DNA of 64,000 nt. Source: Phycisphaerae bacterium. Lineage in GTDB: Bacteria > Planctomycetota > Phycisphaerae > Tepidisphaerales > Tepidisphaeraceae. The stretch is from NCBI GenBank assembly GCA_030448225.1, contig JAUJNJ010000013.1, positions 1 to 64,000 on the forward strand. Direction: 5' to 3'. Below, piece after piece: positions 36,194-44,401 of the stretch; position 1 is the first letter of the stretch; the number at the start of each line of letters is the position of its first letter. The notes beneath the pieces were generated by a model that saw only the letters and a program-made list of their open reading frames with translations, did not search any database and was not told where the DNA came from. The position numbers and the translations under genes were made by a program.

Positions 36194-36223
36194 GGGACGC
36201 GGCTCGCAAGCGAGCCGGCTAAA
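36194..36223 (+). repeat. short palindromic repeat, family 1
   Basis: GGGACGCGGCTCGCAAGCGA then GCCGGCTAAA, matching the 6111 copy almost exactly. Confidence 0.87.
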
Positions 36224-36356
36224 AGGGGGCTGGCGAGAGCATTAGTTTTACGTGCTTCTGAGCCTCGATTGACGTCGTTCGGGCCCACTGTCGTTCGCGC
36301 AGGAAAAACCCCGCAATACCACATGGGAATTGCTCGATTTCAGCACGCTTAGCCGA

Positions 36357-36362
36357 TATAAT
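36357..36362 (+). promoter_or_regulatory. candidate -10 element of the gyrA promoter
   Basis: A consensus TATAAT in an A+T-rich stretch 109 bp before gyrA. A TTGCTC at 36330-36335 is 21 bp away, longer than the usual 16-18, so the -35 is doubtful. Confidence 0.35.
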
Positions 36363-36470
36363 TATCGGTCGTGGTTGGAGTACCCGGTCGTTTCGTAAGC
36401 CGGGACACTGTTAGGGCTTAGACGACGTTCCCTCGCCCCGCTCCCGCCCGCTAAACGAGCAAGAATTCAT

Positions 36471-39309
36471 ATGGCAGACAGCACCCCCGGCGCGACGCCG
36501 CCCGCACCGCTCGATCGGATCGAAGATTTGCAGATCGAGCAGGAGTTGCAGGACAACTACCTGACGTACGCGATGAGCACGATCATGGACCGGGCCCTGC
36601 CCGACGTCCGCGACGGGCTCAAGCCGTCGCAGCGCATCCTCGTCGCGATGAAGGACCTGAACCTCGGCCCGCGCGCAAGCACTACAAGTGCGTGCCAAGA
36701 TCTGCGGCGACACGTCGGGCAACTACCACCCGCACGGCGACCAGATCGTCTACCCGACGCTCGTGCGCCTCGGCCAGCACTGGGCGATGCGCAGCCCGCT
36801 CGTCGACCCGCAGGGGAACTTCGGCTCCACCGACGGCGACCCGCCCGCCGCCAGCCGGTACACCGAGGCCCGGATGACCGGGGTCGCGATGGAACTGCTG
36901 TCGGACCTCGAGTACGACACGGTCGACTACCAGCCGAACTACGACGACCGGCTGATGGAGCCGACCGTCCTGCCGGGCAAGTTCCCAACCTGCTCGTCAA
37001 CGGCTCGACCGGCATCGCCGTCGGCATGGCGTGCAACCTGCTGCCGCACAACCTGCGCGAGATCTGCGACGCGATCGTGCGCGTGATCGACGACCCGGCG
37101 ATCGAGCTGCGCGACCTGATGGCCGACGTGGTCGACGCCGACGGCAAGGTCGTGCGCTCGGCGTGAAGGGCCCGGACTTCCCGACGGCCGGCATCATCTG
37201 CGGCCGCGACGGGATCGTCGAGGGGTACAAGAGCGGCCGCGGGCGCGTCACGCTGCGGGCGCGGATCGCGGTCGAGGAGCAGAAGGGGCCAAGCCGATCA
37301 TCGTGATCAGCGAGATCCCCTACAACGTGATCCGCAAGAACATCGTCGAGAGCATCGCGTCGGCGGTGAAGAACGACCTGATCCGCGACATCAGCGACGT
37401 GAACGACCACAGCGGCCGGCAGCACGCCTGCCGGATCGTGATCGACCTGAAGCGCGACGCCGACCCGAACGTGATCATCAACCAGCTCTACAAGTACACG
37501 CCGTGCGAGGTCACGGTGAGCATGATCAACATCGCGGCGGTGAACCGCCAGCCGCGGACGATGGGGCTGAAGGAGCTGATCCAGCACTACGTCGCGCACC
37601 GCAAGGAGGTCATCACCCGCCGCACGCGGTTCCTGCTGCGCAGCGCGCAGCGCGCGCACATCCTGGAAGGGCAGATCTTCGCGGTCTGCGACATCGACGA
37701 GGTCGTGCGGATGATCCGCACGAGCAAGACGGCGAGGAGGCGATGGAGAAGCTCCGCGCCCGCGCGTTCCGCATCGCGCTTCCCCGACCACCCGTACGCC
37801 CCGCAGATCCCCAAGGTGCTGCTCGACCGCTCGGCCGACCGGGCGGTGCACCTCACGCACGTGCAGGCCGAGGCGATCGCGGCGGCTGCGGCTGATCCAG
37901 CTCGTCGGGCTGGAGATCGAGCAGCTCGTCAACAACTACCGCCAGCTCATCGAGGAGATCGAGGGGTACGAGGCGATCCTCCGCGACGAGAAGCTCGTGA
38001 TGGACATCATCGTCACCGACGTCCTGGAGATGAAGGAGAAGTACGGCGACGACCGCCGCACCGAGATCCAGGGCGCGCGGGCGACATGAACCTCGAGGAC
38101 CTCATCGCCCGCGAGGACGTGGTCGTCACCGTCAGCCACGAGGGGTACATCAAGCGGCTGCCGGTCGACACGTACCGCTCGCAGACGCGCGGCGGGCGCG
38201 GGATCAAGGGGGCGAGACGCGCGACGGCGACTTCGTGCAGCACCTGTTCGTCGCCAACACGCACGACTACCTGTTGCCGTTCTTCACGAACCAGGGCCGC
38301 GTGTACGAGCGCCGCGTGTTCGACGTGCCGCAGGGCTCGCGCACGAGCATGGGCCGCAGCATCGCGCAGCTGCTGAGCTTCCAGAAGGACGAGAAGATCG
38401 CCAACGTGCTGGCGATCGCCGACTTCGAGCCGCGCCGAACAGTTCCTGATGTTCGCGACGCGCCTCGGCGTCGTGAAGAAGACCGCGCTGGAGCGCGTAC
38501 GGCAACATCCGCCAGAACGGGATCATCGCGATCGGCCTCGAGGCCGGCGACACGCTGATCTCGGTCGAGCTGACCAACGGCAACGACGAGATTCGCTCGG
38601 CACGAGGCAGGGCATGGCGATCCGCTTCAAGGAGACCGACGTGCTGGGCGATGGGCCGCCCGGCCGGCGGCGTGAAGGGGATCGAGCTGGCCGAGACCGC
38701 GGCCCGAGGACAAGAGCCCCGGCCGACGAGGTCGTGAGCATGATCGTCGTCCCGACCGGCGCGCTGCGTCGGCCACCGGCGGCGCCGACAACAGCACGAC
38801 GCTCATGAGCCCCGCGTGCATGGTGCTGACCGCGTGCGTCAACGGCTTCGGCAAGCGGACGGCCGTCGACGAGTACCGCCTGATCAAGCGCGGCGGCAAG
38901 GGCGTGATCAACATCAAGACGACCGACCGCAACGGCAACGTCGTCGGGATGGTCGCGGTCTGCGACGACGACGAGCTGATGCTGATCACGGAGAAGGGAT
39001 CCTGATCCGCACCCGAGTTAGCGAGATCCGCGAGACCGCCGCAACGCCGCGGGCGTGAAGCTGATCCGCGTGGACGACGGCGACCGCCTCGTCGCGATGG
39101 CCAAGATCGACGCCGACGACACCCCGGTCGAAGCCGCCGCCGCCGCCGCCGCGACGGCGGGCGTGGGCGTTGACGTCGGCGAAGGCGCGGACATTGCCGC
39201 GCCGAGACGGTGGCCGACCACAACGGACGCCGACGGCGACGTCGACCAACGGCGACGGGTCGGGCGAACCCCGGCATCCACCAACGGCGACGGGAATGGG
39301 GACGCGTAA
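36471..39309 (+). CDS. gyrA: DNA gyrase subunit A, heavily frameshifted
   Basis: Breakage-reunion subunit of gyrase. From ATG 36471: [20 protein letters not shown], quinolone-region segment [20 protein letters not shown], catalytic Tyr in [31 protein letters not shown] (in a shifted frame), coiled-coil region ([20 protein letters not shown]) and a C-terminal beta-pinwheel with repeats such as [12 protein letters not shown] and [20 protein letters not shown]. It ends in an acidic Asn/Gly/Asp-rich tail at 39309. A dozen or so one-base breaks (near 36675, 36985, 37160, 37290, 37732, 37890, 38083, 38213, 38430, 38500, 38600, 38999, 39045) are mainly shortened G/C runs, so the gene is probably intact in the organism. 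Positions equal to E. coli Ser83/Asp87 are Gln/Pro. gyrB is not in the window. Confidence 0.9.
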
Positions 39310-39612
39310 CCGCAACGTCGGTAGTTCTTCAGAGAAGGCAGAGAGCGAGATGAGCCGCTCGTCAGCTTCGCAGTGAGGGGTCAACCCTCTGTCTGCGGAA
39401 CTGGCGAGCGGCTTACTTTTTGCGGTCGCGTGCCGCCAACGTCTGGAGCACGTCTACTCCACGTGTCGCGTGTCATCCCGAGGGGAGCGGTAGCGACTCG
39501 AGGGATCTCGGGTCGGAAGGGGACGCATCTCTCCGCTCCGAGATGGGTCGTCGCTGTCGCTCCTCGGGATGACAGCGTCCCATCCAAACGCTACGCCTGA
39601 GGTTGGACTTGC
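39310..39612. other. intergenic region between convergent genes gyrA and Uma2
   Basis: 303 bp. The main content is an inverted repeat: 39472-39507 (GTCATCCCGAGGGGAGCGGT...) against 39541-39573 (...GTCGCTCCTCGGGATGAC), related in its outer words to repeats Q and Q'. Confidence 0.7.
39472..39573. repeat. inverted repeat (TCATCCCGAGG / CCTCGGGATGA)
   Basis: Outer 12 bp pair perfectly and the inner parts (AGCGGTAGCGACTCG against CGTCGCTGTCGCT) imperfectly. Its placement between two converging stops is typical for a bidirectional terminator or REP-like element. Confidence 0.78.
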
Positions 39613-40224
39613 TCAGGGAAGCAGGTTCTTCACCGGGATCGGAGACGCCGGCGCGGCGAGCGGCGCGACCTCGTCGTCCGGCGTCAGCCGCCGGCCGTCC
39701 CCGTAGCGGAACGCGCCCGCCGCGTCTCGAACAGGATTGCGGTACACCTCGACGCAGTCCTCGACAAGGTTGACGATCCAGTACTCCGCGACGACGGCCT
39801 CGGCGTAGATGGGAGCCTTGACGTCGCGGTCGTACGACAGGGAAACGTCGGCCACCTCGGCCACGAGCAGGGCGGTCGTCGGGTGCCGGAAATGTTCGCG
39901 TGGCGGACCGGCCACGACGGCCAGATCCGGCTCGGGGTCGTGATCGGGTCCGACGACGATGGGGCATCGGACGCTGATCGTGTGCGTCGCCGGTGGGAAG
40001 GCGCGCATCAGCACGACGTTCGCCACGCTGATCGCGGCCGCGTGGCGGGGCGTCATCTGCGGCGACTCGATGAGGTGCCCGTGGATGCGTTCGGCCCGCC
40101 GGTTGACGAAGATCCCGGCGTCGAGCAACCGATAGCACTCCTCGCGCGTCCACCGCCTGATCGCCGGCGCGCCCGGCGAGCGATCGGCAGGGGCGATTCG
40201 GCGCAACCGGTCATCCAGCGACAT
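39613..40224 (-). CDS. Uma2-family (DUF820) endonuclease-fold protein
   Basis: 203 residues with the PD-(D/E)xK arrangement of Uma2: GPDHDPEPDLAVVAGP (Asp), LLVAEVADVSLSYDRDVKAP (Glu and later Lys) and YAEAVVAEYWIVNLVEDCVE. The N-terminal helix region WTREECYRLLDAGIFVNRRA is also typical. These genes are abundant in planctomycetes and cyanobacteria; the biological role is unknown. It starts at 40224 and overlaps the end of the preceding GT2 gene (40211) by 14 bp, so the two are probably co-transcribed. The frame is intact. Confidence 0.9.
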   Translation of the reverse strand: MSLDDRLRRIAPADRSPGAPAIRRWTREECYRLLDAGIFVNRRAERIHGHLIESPQMTPRHAAAISVANVVLMRAFPPATHTISVRCPIVVGPDHDPEPDLAVVAGPPREHFRHPTTALLVAEVADVSLSYDRDVKAPIYAEAVVAEYWIVNLVEDCVEVYRNPVRDAAGAFRYGDGRRLTPDDEVAPLAAPASPIPVKNLLP

Positions 40225-41209
40225 CGCTCACCTCTTCGCCGGTCGCGACGCGGCCGCCGCGGCGCGCGGAAAGGGCATCCCGCGAGCGGCCGAACCCGAT
40301 CCGCTCCTTCACGACGTAGAGCGGGCGCTGCTTCACCTCTTCGTAGATCCGGCCGACGTACTCGCCGAGGATGCCGATCGTGATGAGCTGGATGCCGCCG
40401 AGGAACAGCACGCAGAGGATGATCGTCGTGAAGCCGCTGCCCGGCTCCTTGCCGCTGGCGAAGAAGTCGACGAAGTAGTAAACGCCGAGCAGGAACGCGA
40501 CGATCGACACGACGAACCCCAGCCACGTCGCCGCCCGCAGGGGCTTGAAGCTGAAGCTGATCATCCCGTCCATCGCGTAGCGCAGCAGGCGGCGGAGCGT
40601 CTGCTTCGGCTTGCCGGCGGCGCGGTCCTGGCGGTCGTAGGGGACGCCGGTCTGCTTGAAGCCGAGCCACGACCGCAGGCCGGGGATGAAGCGGTTGCGC
40701 TCGGGCAGGCGGTTGAACTCGTCGACGACCGTGCGGTCCATCAGGCCGAAGATGCCGGCGTCGATCTCCGACGGCAGGTCGGTCACGCGGCGCATGAGCG
40801 GGTAGAAGAGCCGGAACCCCAGTCCCCGCAGCCCGCCGTCCGCCCGGCTGCGGCGCTCGCCCAGCACGACGGCGTGGCCCGCCTCCCACTGCTCGACCAT
40901 CGCGGGGATCACCTCCGGCGGGTCCTGGAGGTCGCCGTCGATCAACACGACGCAGTCGCCCCGCGCCGCGTGGATGCCCGCGGTGATGGCCGGCTGGTGG
41001 CCGAAGTTCCGCGACAGCTCGACCGCGCGGATCCGCTCGTCCTGCTCGACGAAAGATCGCAGCAGGGCGGCCGACGCGTCGGCGCTGCCGTCGTTGACGA
41101 ACACGATCTCCCACGCGTGCCCGGTCGCGTCCAGGGCCGCGGCCAATCGTCGGCGAAGTTCGGGGAGGTTCGCCTGCTCGTTGTAGATGGGGACGACGGT
41201 GGAGATCAT
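40211..41209 (-). CDS. family 2 glycosyltransferase with C-terminal membrane helices (GtrB/DPM-like)
   Basis: 332 residues. GT-A domain: VVPIYNEQANLPELRRRLA, WEIVFVNDGSADASAALL, RNFGHQPAITAGIHAARGD, and the DxD region VVLIDGDLQDPPEVIPAMVE. The motif RFIPGLRSWLGFKQTGVPYD is typical of undecaprenyl-phosphate glycosyltransferases of the GtrB/ArnC group. Two helices (about 235-257 and 270-292) anchor it to the inner membrane. It would transfer a sugar to polyprenyl phosphate, supplying GT-C enzymes such as the two polytopic proteins at 31.5-35.9 kb (inference). ATG 41209; the frame is intact. Confidence 0.93.
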   Translation of the reverse strand: MISTVVPIYNEQANLPELRRRLAAALDATGHAWEIVFVNDGSADASAALLRSFVEQDERIRAVELSRNFGHQPAITAGIHAARGDCVVLIDGDLQDPPEVIPAMVEQWEAGHAVVLGERRSRADGGLRGLGFRLFYPLMRRVTDLPSEIDAGIFGLMDRTVVDEFNRLPERNRFIPGLRSWLGFKQTGVPYDRQDRAAGKPKQTLRRLLRYAMDGMISFSFKPLRAATWLGFVVSIVAFLLGVYYFVDFFASGKEPGSGFTTIILCVLFLGGIQLITIGILGEYVGRIYEEVKQRPLYVVKERIGFGRSRDALSARRGGRVATGEEVSDVAG

Positions 41210-41584
41210 GAGGGGGCGCGCGTTCCGGCGCGTCGGTCATTGTGCGGGATCGGGGTCATCCGGGGCAACTTCCGAAGGAGTTCTCCCCCGGGTTGAGGGG
41301 TGGGTCGGGTCACTGCCTGCTCTTTAGGGGTGGGGCATGTCTGGCACTTGACCGTGGGGCGACGGGAAGACAGCGCCGGGCAAGCCCGGCCGCTCAACGC
41401 GCGGGCGCACTCGCGGCGCGGGCGCGGTCAGCGGCGCGACTTCTTTGGGAACAATAACTTACGATCCGATCATGCCCTCGCTTTCATGCCTGGTAACGCC
41501 CGGATGATCGGACGAAACCATTTCGTTGAACTGGGACAAATCAATTTCATCTGCCCCCGCCCGGTCCGACCGATAAGGGTTCCA
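41210..41584. other. divergent intergenic region
   Basis: 375 bp between the GT2 start (minus) and the membrane-protein start (plus). A+T-richer around 41440-41560. No repeat element or clear promoter was identified. Confidence 0.5.
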
Positions 41585-42280
41585 ATGCATCCCCTCGCGA
41601 TCATGACCCCCGACGGCTGGCGGCCCGGAATCGGCGACCCCGACTTCCTGGGCTGGACGATCACCCTCACCTACTTCCTCGTCGCCGGCCTCTGCGCCTG
41701 GGCGTGGCGGGGCGAGTCCGCGCTCGGCTGGCGCAGCCGCCACGCGGTGCGGCCGGGCGTGTGGGTGGCGCTGGCGGCGCTGCTGGTGTTCCTCGGGTGC
41801 AACAAGCAACTCGACCTGCAACAACTCGTCGTCGCCACCGCCAAGGACGCCGTCCGCGCCCTGGGCCTGTGGGACCTCCGCCGGCCGATCGGCTTCGGCC
41901 TCGTCGGGGCGGGCGCGGTCGCGGGGGCGGCGGGGATGTACGCGCTGTACCGCTACGTCGGCCGCACCCGGCCGCGCTACCAGATGGCGTTCGTCGGGCT
42001 GGCGTACCTCGGCACGTTCGTCGTCGCCCGGGCCGGCAGCTTCCTGCCCGTGCTCGGCAAGATCAACCGCCGGCACCTCGAGGGGATGCACCTCGTACTC
42101 GAACTCGGTGCGCTGATCATCATCGGCGTCTGCGCGGCCCGCGCGCTCGGCTTCGTCACCGAGCGCCTGCGCGCGGCCCGCCAGGACGCGATGGCCCAGC
42201 AGGGTGGGTTCCTCGTCATCGGCCCCATGCCCGACGCGGTCGCCCGGCCCGAAGCCGTCCCGGCCCGCCGCGCGGCGTAG
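41585..42280 (+). CDS. polytopic membrane protein of unknown function
   Basis: 231 residues; not recognised. About five to six hydrophobic segments (FLGWTITLTYFLVAGLCAWA, GVWVALAALLVFLGCNKQL, PIGFGLVGAGAVAGAAGMYA, MAFVGLAYLGTFVVARAG and LVLELGALIIIGVCAARAL). Conserved-looking polar residues in loops (NKQLDLQQLVV, LGKINRRHLEGMHLVLELG) suggest a defined function, and similar proteins are annotated only as hypothetical. ATG 41585 is chosen because the first helix follows; the frame is open upstream. A perfect hairpin terminator follows at 42306. Confidence 0.7.
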   Translation: MHPLAIMTPDGWRPGIGDPDFLGWTITLTYFLVAGLCAWAWRGESALGWRSRHAVRPGVWVALAALLVFLGCNKQLDLQQLVVATAKDAVRALGLWDLRRPIGFGLVGAGAVAGAAGMYALYRYVGRTRPRYQMAFVGLAYLGTFVVARAGSFLPVLGKINRRHLEGMHLVLELGALIIIGVCAARALGFVTERLRAARQDAMAQQGGFLVIGPMPDAVARPEAVPARRAA

Positions 42281-42582
42281 CGCGAACCCAGGACAGATCG
42301 AACCCGAAGCACGGTCGGCTCGTCCGACCGTGCTTCTTTGTGATCGATCAATGGTTGAACTTGAGGTCCGCCATTCCTCAATGGGCCCGCGTCCCCTGGC
42401 GTGGTCCTTCGTACCCGAGGCGCGGCGTGAGGGGCACGTCGCCTCACATGCACGGACGGCGCTGCCGCTGGATCATTCGTCGCTGGGCGCGTCGCGCCGC
42501 CGTCCCGCATTCTCCCCGAATCCGGTCTTGGGCGGTTTGCCGCGAGCCGTTACAACGTCGGTACCTGCGGAGGGTCCCGATC
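42281..42582. other. intergenic stretch before the PQQ-propeller gene
   Basis: 302 bp with the terminator hairpin at its start; the remainder shows nothing recognisable apart from the GGAGGG Shine-Dalgarno-like site at 42569-42574. Confidence 0.55.
42306..42340 (+). terminator. rho-independent terminator
   Basis: Perfect 13-bp stem GAAGCACGGTCGG / CCGACCGTGCTTC with loop CTCGT, followed by TTTG, 26 bp after the membrane-protein stop. Confidence 0.85.
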
Positions 42583-43856
42583 ATGACGCGGCTGCCGATT
42601 CCTCGTGCTTCCCCTCGTCCTTCTGGCGTTCGCGCCGTCCGTTCACGCCGGCGATTGGCCGCAGTTCCGCGGGCCGACGGGGCAGGGAGGCACTCGGACG
42701 AGACGAGCGTGCCGACGAAGTGGGGGCCGGACGAGAACATCGCGTGGAAGGCGGAGATCCCCGGCCTCGGGTGGTCGTCGCCGATCGTGTCCGGCGACCG
42801 CGTGTTCGTCGGCCACGGACGACGGCAAGTCGTGCCACATCATTTGCGTTGACCGCACGACGGGGAAGATCGCCTGGGACCGCAAGGTCTTCGAGCAGGA
42901 GACGAAGCGAAAGGCCGCAAGAACTCCTACGCCACGCCGACGCCCGTGACCGACGGCAAGGTCGTCTACGCGTTCTTCGGCGGCGGCGGGGCGGCCGCGG
43001 TGTCGGCCGATTCGGCGAGGTGCTCTGGACGAACACCGAGCACCCGTTCTACAGCCAGCACGGCCTCGGCGCGTCGCCGATCCTGTACCAGGACTTGCTC
43101 ATCATGCCGTTCGACGGCTCCAGCCCCGGCCCCGACACGACCGTCGGGTGGAAGACGCCGTGGGAGGAGGCGTTCGTCCTGGCGCTCGACGCCAAGACCG
43201 GCAAGACGCGCTACAAGGCCAAGCGCGGCGAGTCGCGGATCGCGCACGGCACGCCGAGCATCGTCGACGTCGGCGGCAAGCCGACAATGGTCAGCACGGC
43301 CGGCGACGTCGTGCAGGGGTTCGACCCGGCGACGGGTGAACTGCTCTGGACGGTGTTCAGCCAGGGCGAGGGCGTGACCCCGTCGGCCGTGATCGGCGAC
43401 GGCGTGGCGTTCACGTCGTCCGGCTTCGAGGCCGACACGATCCGCGCCATCCGCCTCGATCCTGCTGCCAAGGGCGACGTCACCAAGACGCACATCCTCT
43501 GGGAGCAGAAGAAGGGTGTGCCGACGCAGCCGTCCTTCCTCTACCACGAGGGCAAGCTCTACACGATCAAGGAGAACGGCATCCTCCAGGTCCTCGACGC
43601 CAAGACCGGCGAGATCCTCTGGAAGGACAACCTCGACGGCACCTTCTCCGCCTCCCCCGTCTGGGCCGCCGGCCACCTCTACATCCTCAGCGAGGACGGC
43701 ACGACGAGCGTCTTCGCGCCCGCCGCCGGCGGCAAAGAGCTAAAGGCCGTCGCCGAGAACGACCTCGAAGGCCCCTGCCAGGCCTCGCCCGCCATCGCCG
43801 AGGGGCAGATCTTCATCCGCTCGGAGAAGCATTTGTTCTGCATCGGGAAGAAGTGA
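42583..43856 (+). CDS. PQQ-binding-like beta-propeller secreted protein, frameshifted at 5' end
   Basis: From ATG 42583 with GGAGGG about eight bases before it. Signal peptide LVLLAFAPSVHA (after restoring one base near 42600), then GDWPQFRGPTGQG, the planctomycete 'WPQFRGP' opening. Propeller blades show the PQQ-like repeat: DRTTGKIAWDRKVFEQE, LALDAKTGKTRYKAKRGE, GFDPATGELLWTVFSQGEGV and VLDAKTGEILWKDNLDGTFS. It ends FIRSEKHLFCIGKK. Small frame changes occur near 42600, 42690, 42820, 42910 and 43010; after 43020 the frame is clean. BamB-like scaffold or quinoprotein-like role is possible; catalytic quinoprotein residues cannot be confirmed. Confidence 0.86.
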
Positions 43857-44401
43857 GCAGCGGCCCCTGGCGGAGGGGCACACCTTCTGCGCGATGGTGA
43901 CCGTCGGCCCTGCACGTCCCGGTCCCGCCGCCGACGACTCGGACTTCCGCATCGAAGCGGCGCAGGCGCGAACGTGTCACCCTCGTTCACTGATGTCCCG
44001 GCCCGCCTGATCCTCGGTCCAACTGCTCCGGTTGCACCGCGCGCAGCGGCGGCGGGCTCGCGGTCTGACTGGTGGGCGAGGCGGTTGCGGGAGCCTGACG
44101 CGGGCGGGGCCGGATCGGTCGAAGTTAACATCCTGCCATTAGACTCCCCCCGCGGCCGCTCACGTTTTGACCGAGGTTGTTGGTGTTCAGTGGGCAACAG
44201 TCCTGGTAATGGACATCGGCCGCACCACTCGACATGCCCCGGTCGCCGACGCGCTCGGCCCGCTCGCACGCGGGTAGCGCGGCCGCGCCACCGCACGGCC
44301 GCCGCCGAGGCCCGGACCGCCGCAGGTCACGGCGTGCCGTGCCGTTCAGCCGCAGTCTTGGCGGCGATCTGTTCCCGGCAGCACGTCATCGGAGCTTCGA
44401 T
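43857..44401. other. intergenic stretch before the LEPR-XLL gene
   Basis: 545 bp. Open frames are present on both strands but none has convincing protein character. No repeat element was recognised. Confidence 0.5.

Larger units (their letters stand above)
35885..36470. other. intergenic region upstream of gyrA with three repeats
   Basis: 586 bp: family-3 palindrome (35928-35953), dispersed repeat Q (36045-36170), family-1 palindrome (36194-36223) and a candidate -10 box for gyrA (36357-36362). No gene is supported. Confidence 0.65.

Noticed and set aside
36660..39060. Programmed frameshifting in gyrA
   Set aside because: Breaks are too many, in different directions, at ordinary homopolymers and in a gene that never uses recoding. 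Sequencing error is simpler.
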